Assembly (NCBI GenBank): GCA_001570385.1
Contig: BBYL01000020.1
Location: 1 to 64,000 of the forward strand
DNA: 64,000 nucleotides
Reading direction: 5' to 3'
From: Microtetraspora glauca
Lineage (GTDB): Bacteria; Actinomycetota; Actinomycetes; Streptosporangiales; Streptosporangiaceae
Shown: in pieces, positions 40,608 to 48,833 of the stretch
Layout: every line of letters begins with the position of its first letter
Position numbering within the stretch: position 1 is the first letter of the stretch
Program-made: the position numbers and the translations under genes
Notes under the pieces: generated by a model
Database searches by the model: none
Seen by the model: only the letters and a program-made list of their open reading frames with translations
Told to the model about the DNA's origin: nothing

Positions 40608-42389
40608 ATGTCCCAGCACATCTTGACCGCCGTCGCGTGGCCCTACGCCAACGGCCCCCGCCACATCGGGCACGTCTCAGGTTTCGGCGTGCCGTCCGAC
40701 GTCTTCAGCCGCTACCAGCGGATGGCGGGCAACAAGGTGCTGATGGTCTCAGGCACGGACGAGCACGGCACGCCCATCCAGGTCCAGGCCGACAAGGAGG
40801 GGCTGACCGCCCGCCAGCTCGCCGACCGCTACAACCGTGTGATCGCCGAGGACCTGACCGGCCTGGGCCTCTCCTATGACCTGTTCACCCGGACCACCAC
40901 GGACAACCACTACGCCGTGGCCCAGGAGATCTTCCTCGGCCTGCACAAGAACGGCTACATCTTCCCCCGCACGACGATGGGGGCGATCTCGCCTTCCACC
41001 GGGCGCACCCTGCCCGACCGCTACATCGAGGGCACCTGCCCCATCTGCGGCTACGACGGGGCGCGCGGCGACCAGTGCGACAACTGCGGCAACCAGCTCG
41101 ACCCGATCGACCTGATCAACCCGAAGTCCCGCATCAACGGCGAGACGCCCGCGTTCATCGAGACCGAGCACTTCATGCTCGACCTCCCGGCGTTCGCCGA
41201 CACGCTCGGCACCTGGCTGCAGTCCAAGCAGGGCGAGTGGCGGCCCAACGTGCTGAAGTTCTCGCTCAACCTGCTCGGCGACCTGCAGCCGCGGGCGATC
41301 AGCCGCGACCTCGACTGGGGCGTGCCGATCCCGCTCGACGGCTGGCGTGACCGGAACGACAAGCGCCTTTACGTCTGGTTCGACGCGGTCATCGGCTATC
41401 TGTCGGCGTCCATCGAGTGGGCCAGGCGCAGCGGCGACCCGGACGCCTGGCGGCAGTGGTGGCAGAACCCCGACGCCCGTGCCTACTACTTCATGGGCAA
41501 GGACAACATCGTCTTCCACTCCGAGATCTGGCCGGCCATGCTGCTCGGCTACAACGGCGAGGGCGCGCGGAACGGCACGCCCGGGTCGCTCGGGAAGCTG
41601 GCCCTGCCGTCCGAGGTGGTGTCGAGCGAGTTCCTGACGATGGAGGGCCGCAAGTTCTCCTCCTCCCGCCAGGTCGTGATCTACGTGCGTGACTTCCTGG
41701 AGCGCTACTCGGCCGACGCGCTGCGCTACTACATCGCCGTCGCCGGACCGGAGAACCAGGACACCGACTTCACCTGGTCGGAGTTCGTCAACCGCAACAA
41801 CGGCGAGCTGGTGGCCGCCTGGGGCAACCTGGTCAACCGGTCGATCTCGATGGCCGCCAAGAACTTCGGCGCCATCCCCGAGGCGGGCGACCTCACCGAC
41901 GCCGACCGCGCCATGCTGGAGCTGTCCAGGAACGCCTTCCCCAAGGTCGGCGCCGAGCTGGGCCGCTCCCGGTTCAAGAACGCCGTGACCGAGGCGTTCG
42001 ACGTCGTCCGCGAGGCCAACAGGTACCTCGCCGACCAGGAGCCCTGGAAGATCAAGGACGATCCCGACCGGCAGAAGTCCATCCTGCACGTCGCGCTGCA
42101 GGTCGTGGACGACGCCAAGACGCTGCTCACACCGTTCCTGCCCACCTCGTCCAACAAGATCTTCGAGATGCTCGGCGGCGAGGGCGTCTGGACCGGCATG
42201 CCGGAGATCCGCGAGGTGAACGAGAACGGCGGCGCGGACTATCCCGTGATCACCGGCTCGTACGACGGCGCCGCGCGTTGGGAGCATCGCCCCATCCGGG
42301 CCGGTGTCCCGCTCGCTCCCCCGACCCCGCTCTTCACCAAGCTCGACCCCAAGGTCGTCGACGAAGAGCTGGCCCGCCTCGGCGACTGA
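40608..42389 (+). CDS. metG: Methionyl-tRNA synthetase
   Basis: A 593-residue class I synthetase. It has HIGH at residues 19-22, a one-knuckle zinc site (CPICG...CDNCG) and the KMSKS equivalent KFSSS at 349-353. The anticodon-binding domain follows; there is no C-terminal tRNA-binding dimerisation domain. It charges tRNA-Met. The start ATG 40608 lies 7 bp after TAGTCT and lacks a ribosome-binding site, so it is probably leaderless. A longer open frame starting at 39927 overlaps the GT2 gene and is not used. Confidence 0.96.
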   Translation: MSQHILTAVAWPYANGPRHIGHVSGFGVPSDVFSRYQRMAGNKVLMVSGTDEHGTPIQVQADKEGLTARQLADRYNRVIAEDLTGLGLSYDLFTRTTTDNHYAVAQEIFLGLHKNGYIFPRTTMGAISPSTGRTLPDRYIEGTCPICGYDGARGDQCDNCGNQLDPIDLINPKSRINGETPAFIETEHFMLDLPAFADTLGTWLQSKQGEWRPNVLKFSLNLLGDLQPRAISRDLDWGVPIPLDGWRDRNDKRLYVWFDAVIGYLSASIEWARRSGDPDAWRQWWQNPDARAYYFMGKDNIVFHSEIWPAMLLGYNGEGARNGTPGSLGKLALPSEVVSSEFLTMEGRKFSSSRQVVIYVRDFLERYSADALRYYIAVAGPENQDTDFTWSEFVNRNNGELVAAWGNLVNRSISMAAKNFGAIPEAGDLTDADRAMLELSRNAFPKVGAELGRSRFKNAVTEAFDVVREANRYLADQEPWKIKDDPDRQKSILHVALQVVDDAKTLLTPFLPTSSNKIFEMLGGEGVWTGMPEIREVNENGGADYPVITGSYDGAARWEHRPIRAGVPLAPPTPLFTKLDPKVVDEELARLGD

Positions 42390-42411
42390 TCAGGCAGGAG
42401 GTCTGGCGGAA

Positions 42412-43269
42412 ATGTCCCGGGAACTTCCCGTGATGCCCGAGCCGTTGCCCGCCGAGGTGTTCGACAGCCACTGTCACCTCGACATCATGGTGGGCGATCG
42501 CAAGGCGTCATCGGGTGATCCGGTCGCGCTCGCCGCGCAGGCGGCGGGCGCGTCGGTCGAGGCCATCCTGGCCGACGCCCGCCTGGTCGGCGTGGCCCGG
42601 CTGGTGACCATCGGATACGACCTGCGCTCGTCCCGGTGGAACGCCGAGGTCGCCAGGGACCACGGCGACGTCTACGCGGGCGTGGCCATCCACCCCAACG
42701 AGGCTCACGCGGCCACGCCCGAGGTGCTGGCCGAGATCGAGGAGCTGGCGCGGCAGCCGTACGTGCGGGCCGTGGGGGAGACCGGGCTCGACTACTTCCG
42801 GGACTGGGCCTCCCGCGACGACCAGCACGCGAGTTTCCGGGCGCACATCGAGATCGCCAAGCGGACCGGCAAGGCGCTGGTCATCCACGACCGCGACGCC
42901 CATGACGACGTGCTCGCCGTCCTCGCGGACCAGGGCGCACCGGACGTCGTGGTCTTCCACAGTTACTCCGGCGACGCCGAGATGGCCAAGAAATGCGCCG
43001 ACGCCGGATATTTCATGTCATTCTCCGGGCCGGTGACGTACAAGAACGCGGGATATCTCCGCGAGGCGGCACGGGTGGCCCCCACCGAGCTCATGCTCGT
43101 GGAGACCGACGCGCCCTACCTCCCGCCGACCCCGCACCGGGGCAAGCCGAACGCGCCCTACCTGATCCCGCTGACCCTGCGCTGCCTGGCCGAGGTCAGG
43201 GGCACGGACGTCGCCGAACTCGCCGCGACCATCATGGCCAACGGCGAGACCGTCTTCGGAGCCTGGTGA
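42412..43269 (+). CDS. tatD: TatD-family metal-dependent hydrolase/DNase
   Basis: A 285-residue TIM-barrel hydrolase with metal ligands in DSHCHLD, the Glu of GETGLDYFRDW, the His of LVIHDRDAHDD, VFHSYSG and the Asp of ETDAPYLPP. TatD proteins are 3'-5' exonucleases or related hydrolases. AGGAGG lies upstream of ATG 42412; ATG 42433 is an alternative. It follows metG by 22 bp, as in many actinobacteria, so the pair is probably cotranscribed. Confidence 0.93.
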   Translation: MSRELPVMPEPLPAEVFDSHCHLDIMVGDRKASSGDPVALAAQAAGASVEAILADARLVGVARLVTIGYDLRSSRWNAEVARDHGDVYAGVAIHPNEAHAATPEVLAEIEELARQPYVRAVGETGLDYFRDWASRDDQHASFRAHIEIAKRTGKALVIHDRDAHDDVLAVLADQGAPDVVVFHSYSGDAEMAKKCADAGYFMSFSGPVTYKNAGYLREAARVAPTELMLVETDAPYLPPTPHRGKPNAPYLIPLTLRCLAEVRGTDVAELAATIMANGETVFGAW

Positions 43270-43351
43270 GCCCGCTCCGCCACCCCATGAGCCCGCGCGC
43301 GGGCGAGCCGGACGGCAAGAGGACATGCTCCGATGCCGGACACTGGATGCC

Positions 43352-44284
43352 ATGAGTTTGCTCGGGCCTGTCGAAGTGCGCGCGCTCGCGGAGAAGCTGG
43401 GCATCCGGCCGACCAAGAAGCTCGGGCAGAACTTCGTCATCGACGGCGGCACCGTCCGCCGCATCGTCAGGGTCGCCGAGGTGACTCGGGACGACGTGGT
43501 CATCGAGATCGGGCCCGGGCTCGGATCGCTCACGCTCGCCCTCCTCCCGGAGGTCGCCCGGGTCGTGGCGGTCGAGATCGACCCCGTGCTCGCGGCCCAG
43601 CTTCCCGTCACCGTCGCGGAGATGGACCCCGAGCACGCCGACCGGCTCTCCGTCGTCCACGCCGACGCGCTCAAGGTGACCCCGGACGACCTCAGGGCGG
43701 ATCGGGGCGATCACGCCGAGAGCGCGGACCGGCGCGGAGCGGATGCGGACGACCTGCCGGCCCTGCCCGACCTGCCCGACCTGCCCACGGCGTTGGTCGC
43801 CAACCTGCCGTACAACGTCTCCGTGCCCGTGCTGCTGCACCTGCTGGAGATCCTGCCGTCGCTGCGCCGGGGCCTCGTCATGGTCCAGTCCGAGGTCGCC
43901 GACCGGCTCGCCGCGCCCCCCGGATCGCGGATCTACGGCGTCCCGTCGGTCAAGGCCGCCTGGTACGCCGACGTGCGCCGCGCCGGACCCGTCGGCCGCA
44001 ACGTCTTCTGGCCCGCGCCCAACGTCGACTCCGGCCTGGTCTCCCTCGTCCGCCGCGATCCTCCGGAGACGTCGGCCACCCGCGAGGAGGTCTTCGCGGT
44101 CGTGGACGCCGCCTTCGCCCAGCGCCGCAAGACCCTGCGCGCCGCCCTGGCCTCCTGGGCCGGTACGCCCGCCGCGGCGGAGCAGGCCCTGGTCCAGGCC
44201 GGCGTCCAGCCGTCCGCGCGGGGCGAGCAACTCGGCGTCGCCGACTTCGCCCGGATCGCGGAGAACCGTCCCCGCCACCGGTGA
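43352..44284 (+). CDS. rsmA: 16S rRNA dimethyladenosine transferase RsmA/KsgA
   Basis: A 310-residue Rossmann methyltransferase with KKLGQNFVID, the SAM motif EIGPGLGSLTLAL, ADAL and catalytic NLPYNVS, plus the small C-terminal helical domain. It dimethylates A1518 and A1519 of 16S rRNA. I chose ATG 43352; ATG 43325 would add nine residues. An extra 25-30 residue Asp/Pro-rich segment with LPDLPDLP repeats sits just before NLPYN, where homologues are short. It is 41 bp upstream of ispE. Confidence 0.94.
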   Translation: MSLLGPVEVRALAEKLGIRPTKKLGQNFVIDGGTVRRIVRVAEVTRDDVVIEIGPGLGSLTLALLPEVARVVAVEIDPVLAAQLPVTVAEMDPEHADRLSVVHADALKVTPDDLRADRGDHAESADRRGADADDLPALPDLPDLPTALVANLPYNVSVPVLLHLLEILPSLRRGLVMVQSEVADRLAAPPGSRIYGVPSVKAAWYADVRRAGPVGRNVFWPAPNVDSGLVSLVRRDPPETSATREEVFAVVDAAFAQRRKTLRAALASWAGTPAAAEQALVQAGVQPSARGEQLGVADFARIAENRPRHR

Positions 44285-44325
44285 CAAGGGCACTGGTGCT
44301 CCTCCCGGCACTAGGCTCGGGTCTC

Positions 44326-45279
44326 GTGACTGCTTCCCAGAGGGCGACGGCGCGCGTGACCGTGCGGGTCCCGGCAAAGGTCAACCTGCAACTGGCCGTC
44401 GGACCGCTGCGCGACGACGGTTACCACGACCTGGTGAACGTGTTCCACGCCGTCTCGCTGTTCGACGAACTGACGGCCACGGAACCCGGAGCGGCCGGAA
44501 CGTTCACCGTGCGTGTCGAGGGCGAGTCCGCCGCCCACGTGCCCGCCGACGGCACCAACCTCGCCGTACGCGCCGCCGAGGCCCTCGCCAAGCACGCCGG
44601 GCAGACCGCGCCCGACGGGCACCCGTACGGCGCCGCCCTGCTGATCCGCAAGGCCATCCCGGTCGCGGGCGGCATGGCGGGCGGCAGCGCGGACGCGGCG
44701 GCCGCCCTCGTCGCCTGTGACGCGCTCTGGGGGCTCGGGCTGTCCCTCGGGGAGCTCATGGAGATCGGCGCCGGCATCGGCAGCGACGTGCCGTTCGCGC
44801 TCCTCGGCGGCACGGCCGTCGGCACCGGCCGAGGTGAGCGGCTGACCCCCGTCCCGGTCACCGGCTCCTTCCACTGGGTGTTCGCCCTCGCCGACGGCGG
44901 CCTGTCCACTCCGCAGGTGTACGGCGAGTGCGACCGCCTCCGCGCGACCGCGGGCGAGGAGGTCGTCTGGCCGTCCGCGAGCGAGCCGCTCATGGCCGCC
45001 CTGCGCGACGGCGACGCCCGGGAGCTCGGCGCCGCCCTGGTCAACGACCTGCAACCGGCCGCGCTCGCTCTCCGCCCGTCGCTGGCGCGAACGCTCGACG
45101 CGGGGCGGGACGCCGGGGCGCTCGGCGCGATCGTCTCCGGATCGGGCCCCACGTGTGCCTTCCTGGCCGGATCCGCCGAGCACGCCCGGGAGGTGTCGGC
45201 CGCGCTGGCCGGGACGGGCGCCTGCCGTGCCGCCGTGACGGCCGAGGGCCCCGTCCCCGGCGCCGAGATCGTCTCGTAG
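44326..45279 (+). CDS. ispE: 4-diphosphocytidyl-2-C-methyl-D-erythritol kinase
   Basis: A 317-residue GHMP kinase with AKVNLQLAVGPLRDDGYHDL, the ATP-binding PVAGGMAGGSADAAAAL and GSDVPFALLGGTAVG. It performs the fourth step of the MEP isoprenoid pathway. GTG 44326 lies 8 bp after TAGGCT (44312-44317), with no ribosome-binding site, so a leaderless transcript is likely. The upstream open frame through rsmA is a shadow. Confidence 0.95.
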   Translation: MTASQRATARVTVRVPAKVNLQLAVGPLRDDGYHDLVNVFHAVSLFDELTATEPGAAGTFTVRVEGESAAHVPADGTNLAVRAAEALAKHAGQTAPDGHPYGAALLIRKAIPVAGGMAGGSADAAAALVACDALWGLGLSLGELMEIGAGIGSDVPFALLGGTAVGTGRGERLTPVPVTGSFHWVFALADGGLSTPQVYGECDRLRATAGEEVVWPSASEPLMAALRDGDARELGAALVNDLQPAALALRPSLARTLDAGRDAGALGAIVSGSGPTCAFLAGSAEHAREVSAALAGTGACRAAVTAEGPVPGAEIVS

Positions 45280-45435
45280 GGGGATCGCGCCGGGAGGGGC
45301 ATCGCGCGAGGGGATGCCGAGGGGGATGGCGAGCGTCGGCGGCTGCCTGCGCCCACCCGTTCCGTTCGGCCTGAGCGTCAGCCGTCCGGCTCGGCTGTAC
45401 GACGGCTTTGCGGGAATCGGTAGGCTGGGCGGGCG

Positions 45436-47316
45436 ATGAATCTGGTCAACCTTGAATCCGTGTCCCATGCCTTCGGGCCCAAGCCGTTGCTCACCGGCGT
45501 CACCCTCGGGATCGAGCAGGGCGACCGCATCGGCGTCGTCGGCCGCAATGGCGGCGGCAAGTCCACGCTGATCTCCATCATCGCCGGAGAGCTGAAACCC
45601 GACAGTGGGCGGGTCACCCACAATCGCGGCCTGCGGGTCGGGCTCCTGTCCCAGCGCGACGACTTCGATCCCGCGACGCCCGTCCACGACCTGGTGCTCT
45701 CGGGCCGGGCCGAGCACGAGTGGGCCGGCGACGCGGCGATCAGAGAGATCCTCGCCAACCTGCTCGGCGACATCGAGCTGTCGGCCCAGGCGGGCGCCCT
45801 GTCCGGTGGCGAGCGACGGCGGACCGCCCTCGCGAAGCTGCTCATCGACGAGCATGACCTGATCATCCTCGACGAGCCGACCAACCACCTGGACATCGAG
45901 GCCATCGCCTGGCTCGCCGGGCACCTCGCGCAGCGCAAGAGCGCCCTGCTCGTGGTCACCCACGACCGGTGGTTCCTCGACGCCGTCTCCACCAGGACGT
46001 GGGAGGTCGTGGACGCCTCCGTCGAGCGCTACGAGGGCGGATACGCCGCGTACGTCCTGGCCAAGGCCGAGCGGGCGCGCATCGCCCAGGCCGCGGAGGA
46101 CCGCCGCCAGAACCTCATGCGCAAGGAGATCGCCTGGCTGCGGCGCGGCCCGCCCGCCCGGACGTCCAAGCCCAAGTTCCGTATCAACGCCGCCGAGGCG
46201 CTGATCGCCGACGAGCCGCCCGCGCGGGAGACCGTCGAGCTGCTCAAGTTCGCCTCCGCCCGGCTCGGGAAAACGGTCTACGACCTGGAGGACGTGACCC
46301 TGCACGCCGGAGGCCCCGGCGCGGGCCCGGTCGTGCTCGACCACGCCACCTTCCAGTTCGGCCCCGGCGACCGGATCGGCCTGATCGGTGTCAACGGTTC
46401 CGGCAAGTCGTCGGTGCTGCGGCTGCTGTCGAGCACGGTCGCGCCCGACTCTGGCCGCGTGGTGCGCGGCAAGACGGTACGGCTCGCGCACCTGTCCCAG
46501 GAGCTGGCCGAACTCGACCCGTCCCGGCGGGTGCTGGAGACCGTCGAGGAGATCCGCAAGTACATCCAGGTCGGCAAGAAGGAGTGGTCGGCCTCCCAGC
46601 TCCTGGAGCGCCTCGGCTTCAAGGGCGAGGCCCAGTGGAAGGTCGTCGGCGACCTGTCCGGTGGCGAGCGCCGCCGCCTCCAGCTGCTGAGGCTGATCAT
46701 GGACGAGCCGAACGTGCTGCTCCTCGACGAGCCGACCAACGACCTCGACATCGAGACGCTCACCGAGCTGGAAGACCTCCTCGACGGCTGGCCGGGCACG
46801 CTGGTCGTGGTCAGCCACGACCGCTACTTCCTGGAAAGGGTGTCCGACCGGTGCGTCGCGCTGCTCGGCGACGGCAGGCTCTCCATGCTGCCCGGCGGCG
46901 TCGACGAGTACCTCTCGCGCCGCGCGGCCGGTGCGGCTCTGTCCGCCCGAGCGGCGTCCGCCGGTGCGGCCTCGGCCGCCGGGGCCCGTGCCGTACCGGC
47001 CGGGCAGGCGGGCCAGAGCGGGCAGGCCGCGCAGCCCGCGCAGGCGGGGGCCGGGGCGGCCGCGGATGCGGGTCAGGGCGCGCCGAGCGGCCTGTCGGCC
47101 AAGGAACAGCGCGAGCTGCAGAAGGAGCTCGGCCGTCTGGAGCGTCAGCTCGACCGGCTGGGCGAGCGCGAGGCGAAGCTCCACGCCCAGATGGCCGACG
47201 CCGCGAGCGACTTCGAGCGTCTCGGCACGCTGGACGCCGAGCTGCGCGAGATCACCGCGCAGAAGGAGTCGGTCGAGCTCGAATGGCTCGATCTCGCCGC
47301 CCGCCTCGACACCTGA
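45436..47316 (+). CDS. ABC-F family ATPase (Uup/EttA-like)
   Basis: A 626-residue protein with two ABC domains and no membrane segments: GRNGGGKST with LSGGERRRTALAKLL, and GVNGSGKSS with LSGGERRRLQLLRLI, joined by a linker of the ABC-F type (about 190-270). An Ala/Gly/Gln-rich hinge (about 500-555) leads to a C-terminal coiled coil (LSAKEQRELQKELGRLERQL), as in Uup. ABC-F proteins act on ribosomes or nucleic acids; the gene follows rsmA and ispE in many actinobacteria. ATG 45436 lies 9 bp after TAGGCT. Confidence 0.92.
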   Translation: MNLVNLESVSHAFGPKPLLTGVTLGIEQGDRIGVVGRNGGGKSTLISIIAGELKPDSGRVTHNRGLRVGLLSQRDDFDPATPVHDLVLSGRAEHEWAGDAAIREILANLLGDIELSAQAGALSGGERRRTALAKLLIDEHDLIILDEPTNHLDIEAIAWLAGHLAQRKSALLVVTHDRWFLDAVSTRTWEVVDASVERYEGGYAAYVLAKAERARIAQAAEDRRQNLMRKEIAWLRRGPPARTSKPKFRINAAEALIADEPPARETVELLKFASARLGKTVYDLEDVTLHAGGPGAGPVVLDHATFQFGPGDRIGLIGVNGSGKSSVLRLLSSTVAPDSGRVVRGKTVRLAHLSQELAELDPSRRVLETVEEIRKYIQVGKKEWSASQLLERLGFKGEAQWKVVGDLSGGERRRLQLLRLIMDEPNVLLLDEPTNDLDIETLTELEDLLDGWPGTLVVVSHDRYFLERVSDRCVALLGDGRLSMLPGGVDEYLSRRAAGAALSARAASAGAASAAGARAVPAGQAGQSGQAAQPAQAGAGAAADAGQGAPSGLSAKEQRELQKELGRLERQLDRLGEREAKLHAQMADAASDFERLGTLDAELREITAQKESVELEWLDLAARLDT

Positions 47317-47360
47317 CGCCCGGACGGCCTTGAGGTCTGACTGCGGTGCGCCCGGGTTGA

Positions 47361-47375
47361 CAGCCGTTCCGGCTG
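47361..47375. terminator. Possible weak terminator hairpin
   Basis: CAGCCG-TTC-CGGCTG is a perfect 6-bp stem with a 3-nt loop between the convergent ABC-F and cupin genes. There is no T-tract. Confidence 0.3.
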
Positions 47376-47469
47376 GTCAGGCGGCTGGGCGTCGGCCACC
47401 GGATCGGTACGCATGTGGTCGGCGAACGGTGCCCGGGCACGGCAGTGCTGAATTCGTTCGGCGACGGTC

Positions 47470-47964
47470 TCAGGCCCTTGCGTCGGTCCAGGCCGTGCTG
47501 GTGAGGAAGTAGGTGTCGTAGAGCTCCTGCACCTCCAGGAGGCTCTCGGGTGGCACCTTCCCGTACGCGATGCGCTCCAGGTGGCGGAAGTACTCGAACC
47601 GTTCGACGCCGGGGGTGATGACGATGAGGATGTCGGCGTCTTCTCCCGGTGCGGCGGCGAAGGCGTGGGCGAGACCGGGGGGCACGATGACCAGGTCGCC
47701 GCGTTCGGCGGTCACGACCTGCTCGCCGGACAGCAGTTGGGCGGTGCCGTCCAGCATGTAGAACAGCTCCGCGGAGTTGGCGTGGTGGTGCGGTCTGGCG
47801 CCGTCCGCGCCGTCGGTCAGGCTGACCCGCTGGGTCGAAAGCGCGCCGCCGGTCGAGCTGCTGTCGGCCAGCAGCCGGATGGTGGTCGGGGCTCGGCCGA
47901 TCACTTCGGCCTCCGCGGAACGGACGATAACGGACTCGTTGAAGTCCGGCATGACCAGGGACAT
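47470..47964 (-). CDS. Cupin-domain protein
   Basis: A 164-residue protein with a single cupin fold: the first motif HHHANSAELFYMLDGTA and the second VIVPPGLAHAFAAAPG. The three His and Glu probably bind a metal. ATG 47964 is favoured by GGAG eight bp upstream; ATG 47970 and 47952 are alternatives. It is divergent from a TetR regulator with a palindromic operator between them, so it is probably the regulated gene. Substrate unknown. Confidence 0.82.
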   Translation of the reverse strand: MSLVMPDFNESVIVRSAEAEVIGRAPTTIRLLADSSSTGGALSTQRVSLTDGADGARPHHHANSAELFYMLDGTAQLLSGEQVVTAERGDLVIVPPGLAHAFAAAPGEDADILIVITPGVERFEYFRHLERIAYGKVPPESLLEVQELYDTYFLTSTAWTDARA

Positions 47965-48038
47965 CCGCATGACTCCTTTGGGGGATGGGTTCTGGCGGTC
48001 AGACGGCGAACAGCAGGCGGCGCTGAGCCGGAGCGAAC

Positions 48039-48077
48039 CTAGCATAGCTTCGACAGGAATGCTAGCAATGCTAGAGT
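48039..48077. promoter_or_regulatory. TetR operator and promoter between cupin and TetR genes
   Basis: CTAGCAT (48039-48045) is the inverse of ATGCTAG, which follows twice (48059-48065 and 48068-48074). The overlapping promoter for the TetR gene is TTCGAC, 17 bp, TAGAGT (48072-48077), ending 6 bp before the ATG. Repressor binding would block both directions. Confidence 0.65.
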
Positions 48078-48083
48078 AGAGTC

Positions 48084-48656
48084 ATGTCGATTCAGGCGCG
48101 CCGGCAGCGCGAGCGGGCCGAGCGGGAACGGTTGATCATCACAGCGGCCCGGGAGCTGGCCGAGGCCGAGGGCTGGGAAGCGGTGACGACCCGGCGCCTG
48201 GCCGAACGGGTCGAGTACAGCCAGCCCGTGCTCTACAGCCATTTCAAGGGCATGGACGCCATCATGGCCGCGGTCGCGGTGGAGGGCTTCGCCGACCTGG
48301 CCGCCGAGCTGCGCGCGGCCCGCGCGGCGGCGACGGATCCCCGAAAGGCGCTCGCCGACGTCAGCGCCGCCTACGCCGCGTTCGCCGAGCGGCGACCCGC
48401 GCTGTACGACGCCATGTTCAGCCGGACCGTCGACCTGCCCTTCGCCACCCCCGAAGCACCGGCCGCACTGCACGCGGCCTTCGGCGAGCTGAGCGAGGCC
48501 ATACGACCACAGGCCGGTGACGACGACCTGGGCCTGCTCACCGAGACCTTCTGGAGCGGCCTGCACGGACTGATGACGCTCATGCGTGGTGGCAGGCTCC
48601 CGCGCGAGGACCACGACCGGCGGCTGACCCTCCTGATCAGCCGCTTCTCGCGCTGA
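48084..48656 (+). CDS. TetR-family transcriptional regulator
   Basis: A 190-residue TetR regulator with an N-terminal helix-turn-helix (TTRRLAERVEYSQPVLYSHF, residues about 35-55) and a TetR_C-like ligand domain with WSGLHGLMTLMRGG. The ATG lies right after the predicted -10 box, so the transcript is probably leaderless. It is divergent from the cupin gene and probably controls it and itself. Confidence 0.9.
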   Translation: MSIQARRQRERAERERLIITAARELAEAEGWEAVTTRRLAERVEYSQPVLYSHFKGMDAIMAAVAVEGFADLAAELRAARAAATDPRKALADVSAAYAAFAERRPALYDAMFSRTVDLPFATPEAPAALHAAFGELSEAIRPQAGDDDLGLLTETFWSGLHGLMTLMRGGRLPREDHDRRLTLLISRFSR

Positions 48657-48745
48657 CCCACGGGCCCGCCTGCGCTGCCTGTTCGACCTCGGCTACGACT
48701 CGACCCCGGCGGTGACAGCCGGCCACACCGCCTCAGGACGCGAAA

Positions 48746-48774
48746 AAGGGACCCGGCTGGATGCCGGGCCCCTT
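48746..48774 (-). terminator. Rho-independent terminator, pseudoprotease gene 1
   Basis: AAGGGACCCGGC-TGGAT-GCCGGGCCCCTT folds with one mismatch. Read on the minus strand it is followed by TTTTTCGCG. It lies 60 bp beyond the stop of the secreted protein gene and is nearly identical to the hairpin at 51574-51602. Confidence 0.85.
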
Positions 48775-48833
48775 CGTCGTCGCGGATGGACTGAGTGTTA
48801 CCTCAGCTCAGATCGCTGATCGGTGATCGGTGA

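Noticed and set aside
44311..47184. 957-codon open frame antisense to ispE and the ABC-F gene
   Set aside because: It shows shadow composition, and both sense genes carry complete family motifs.
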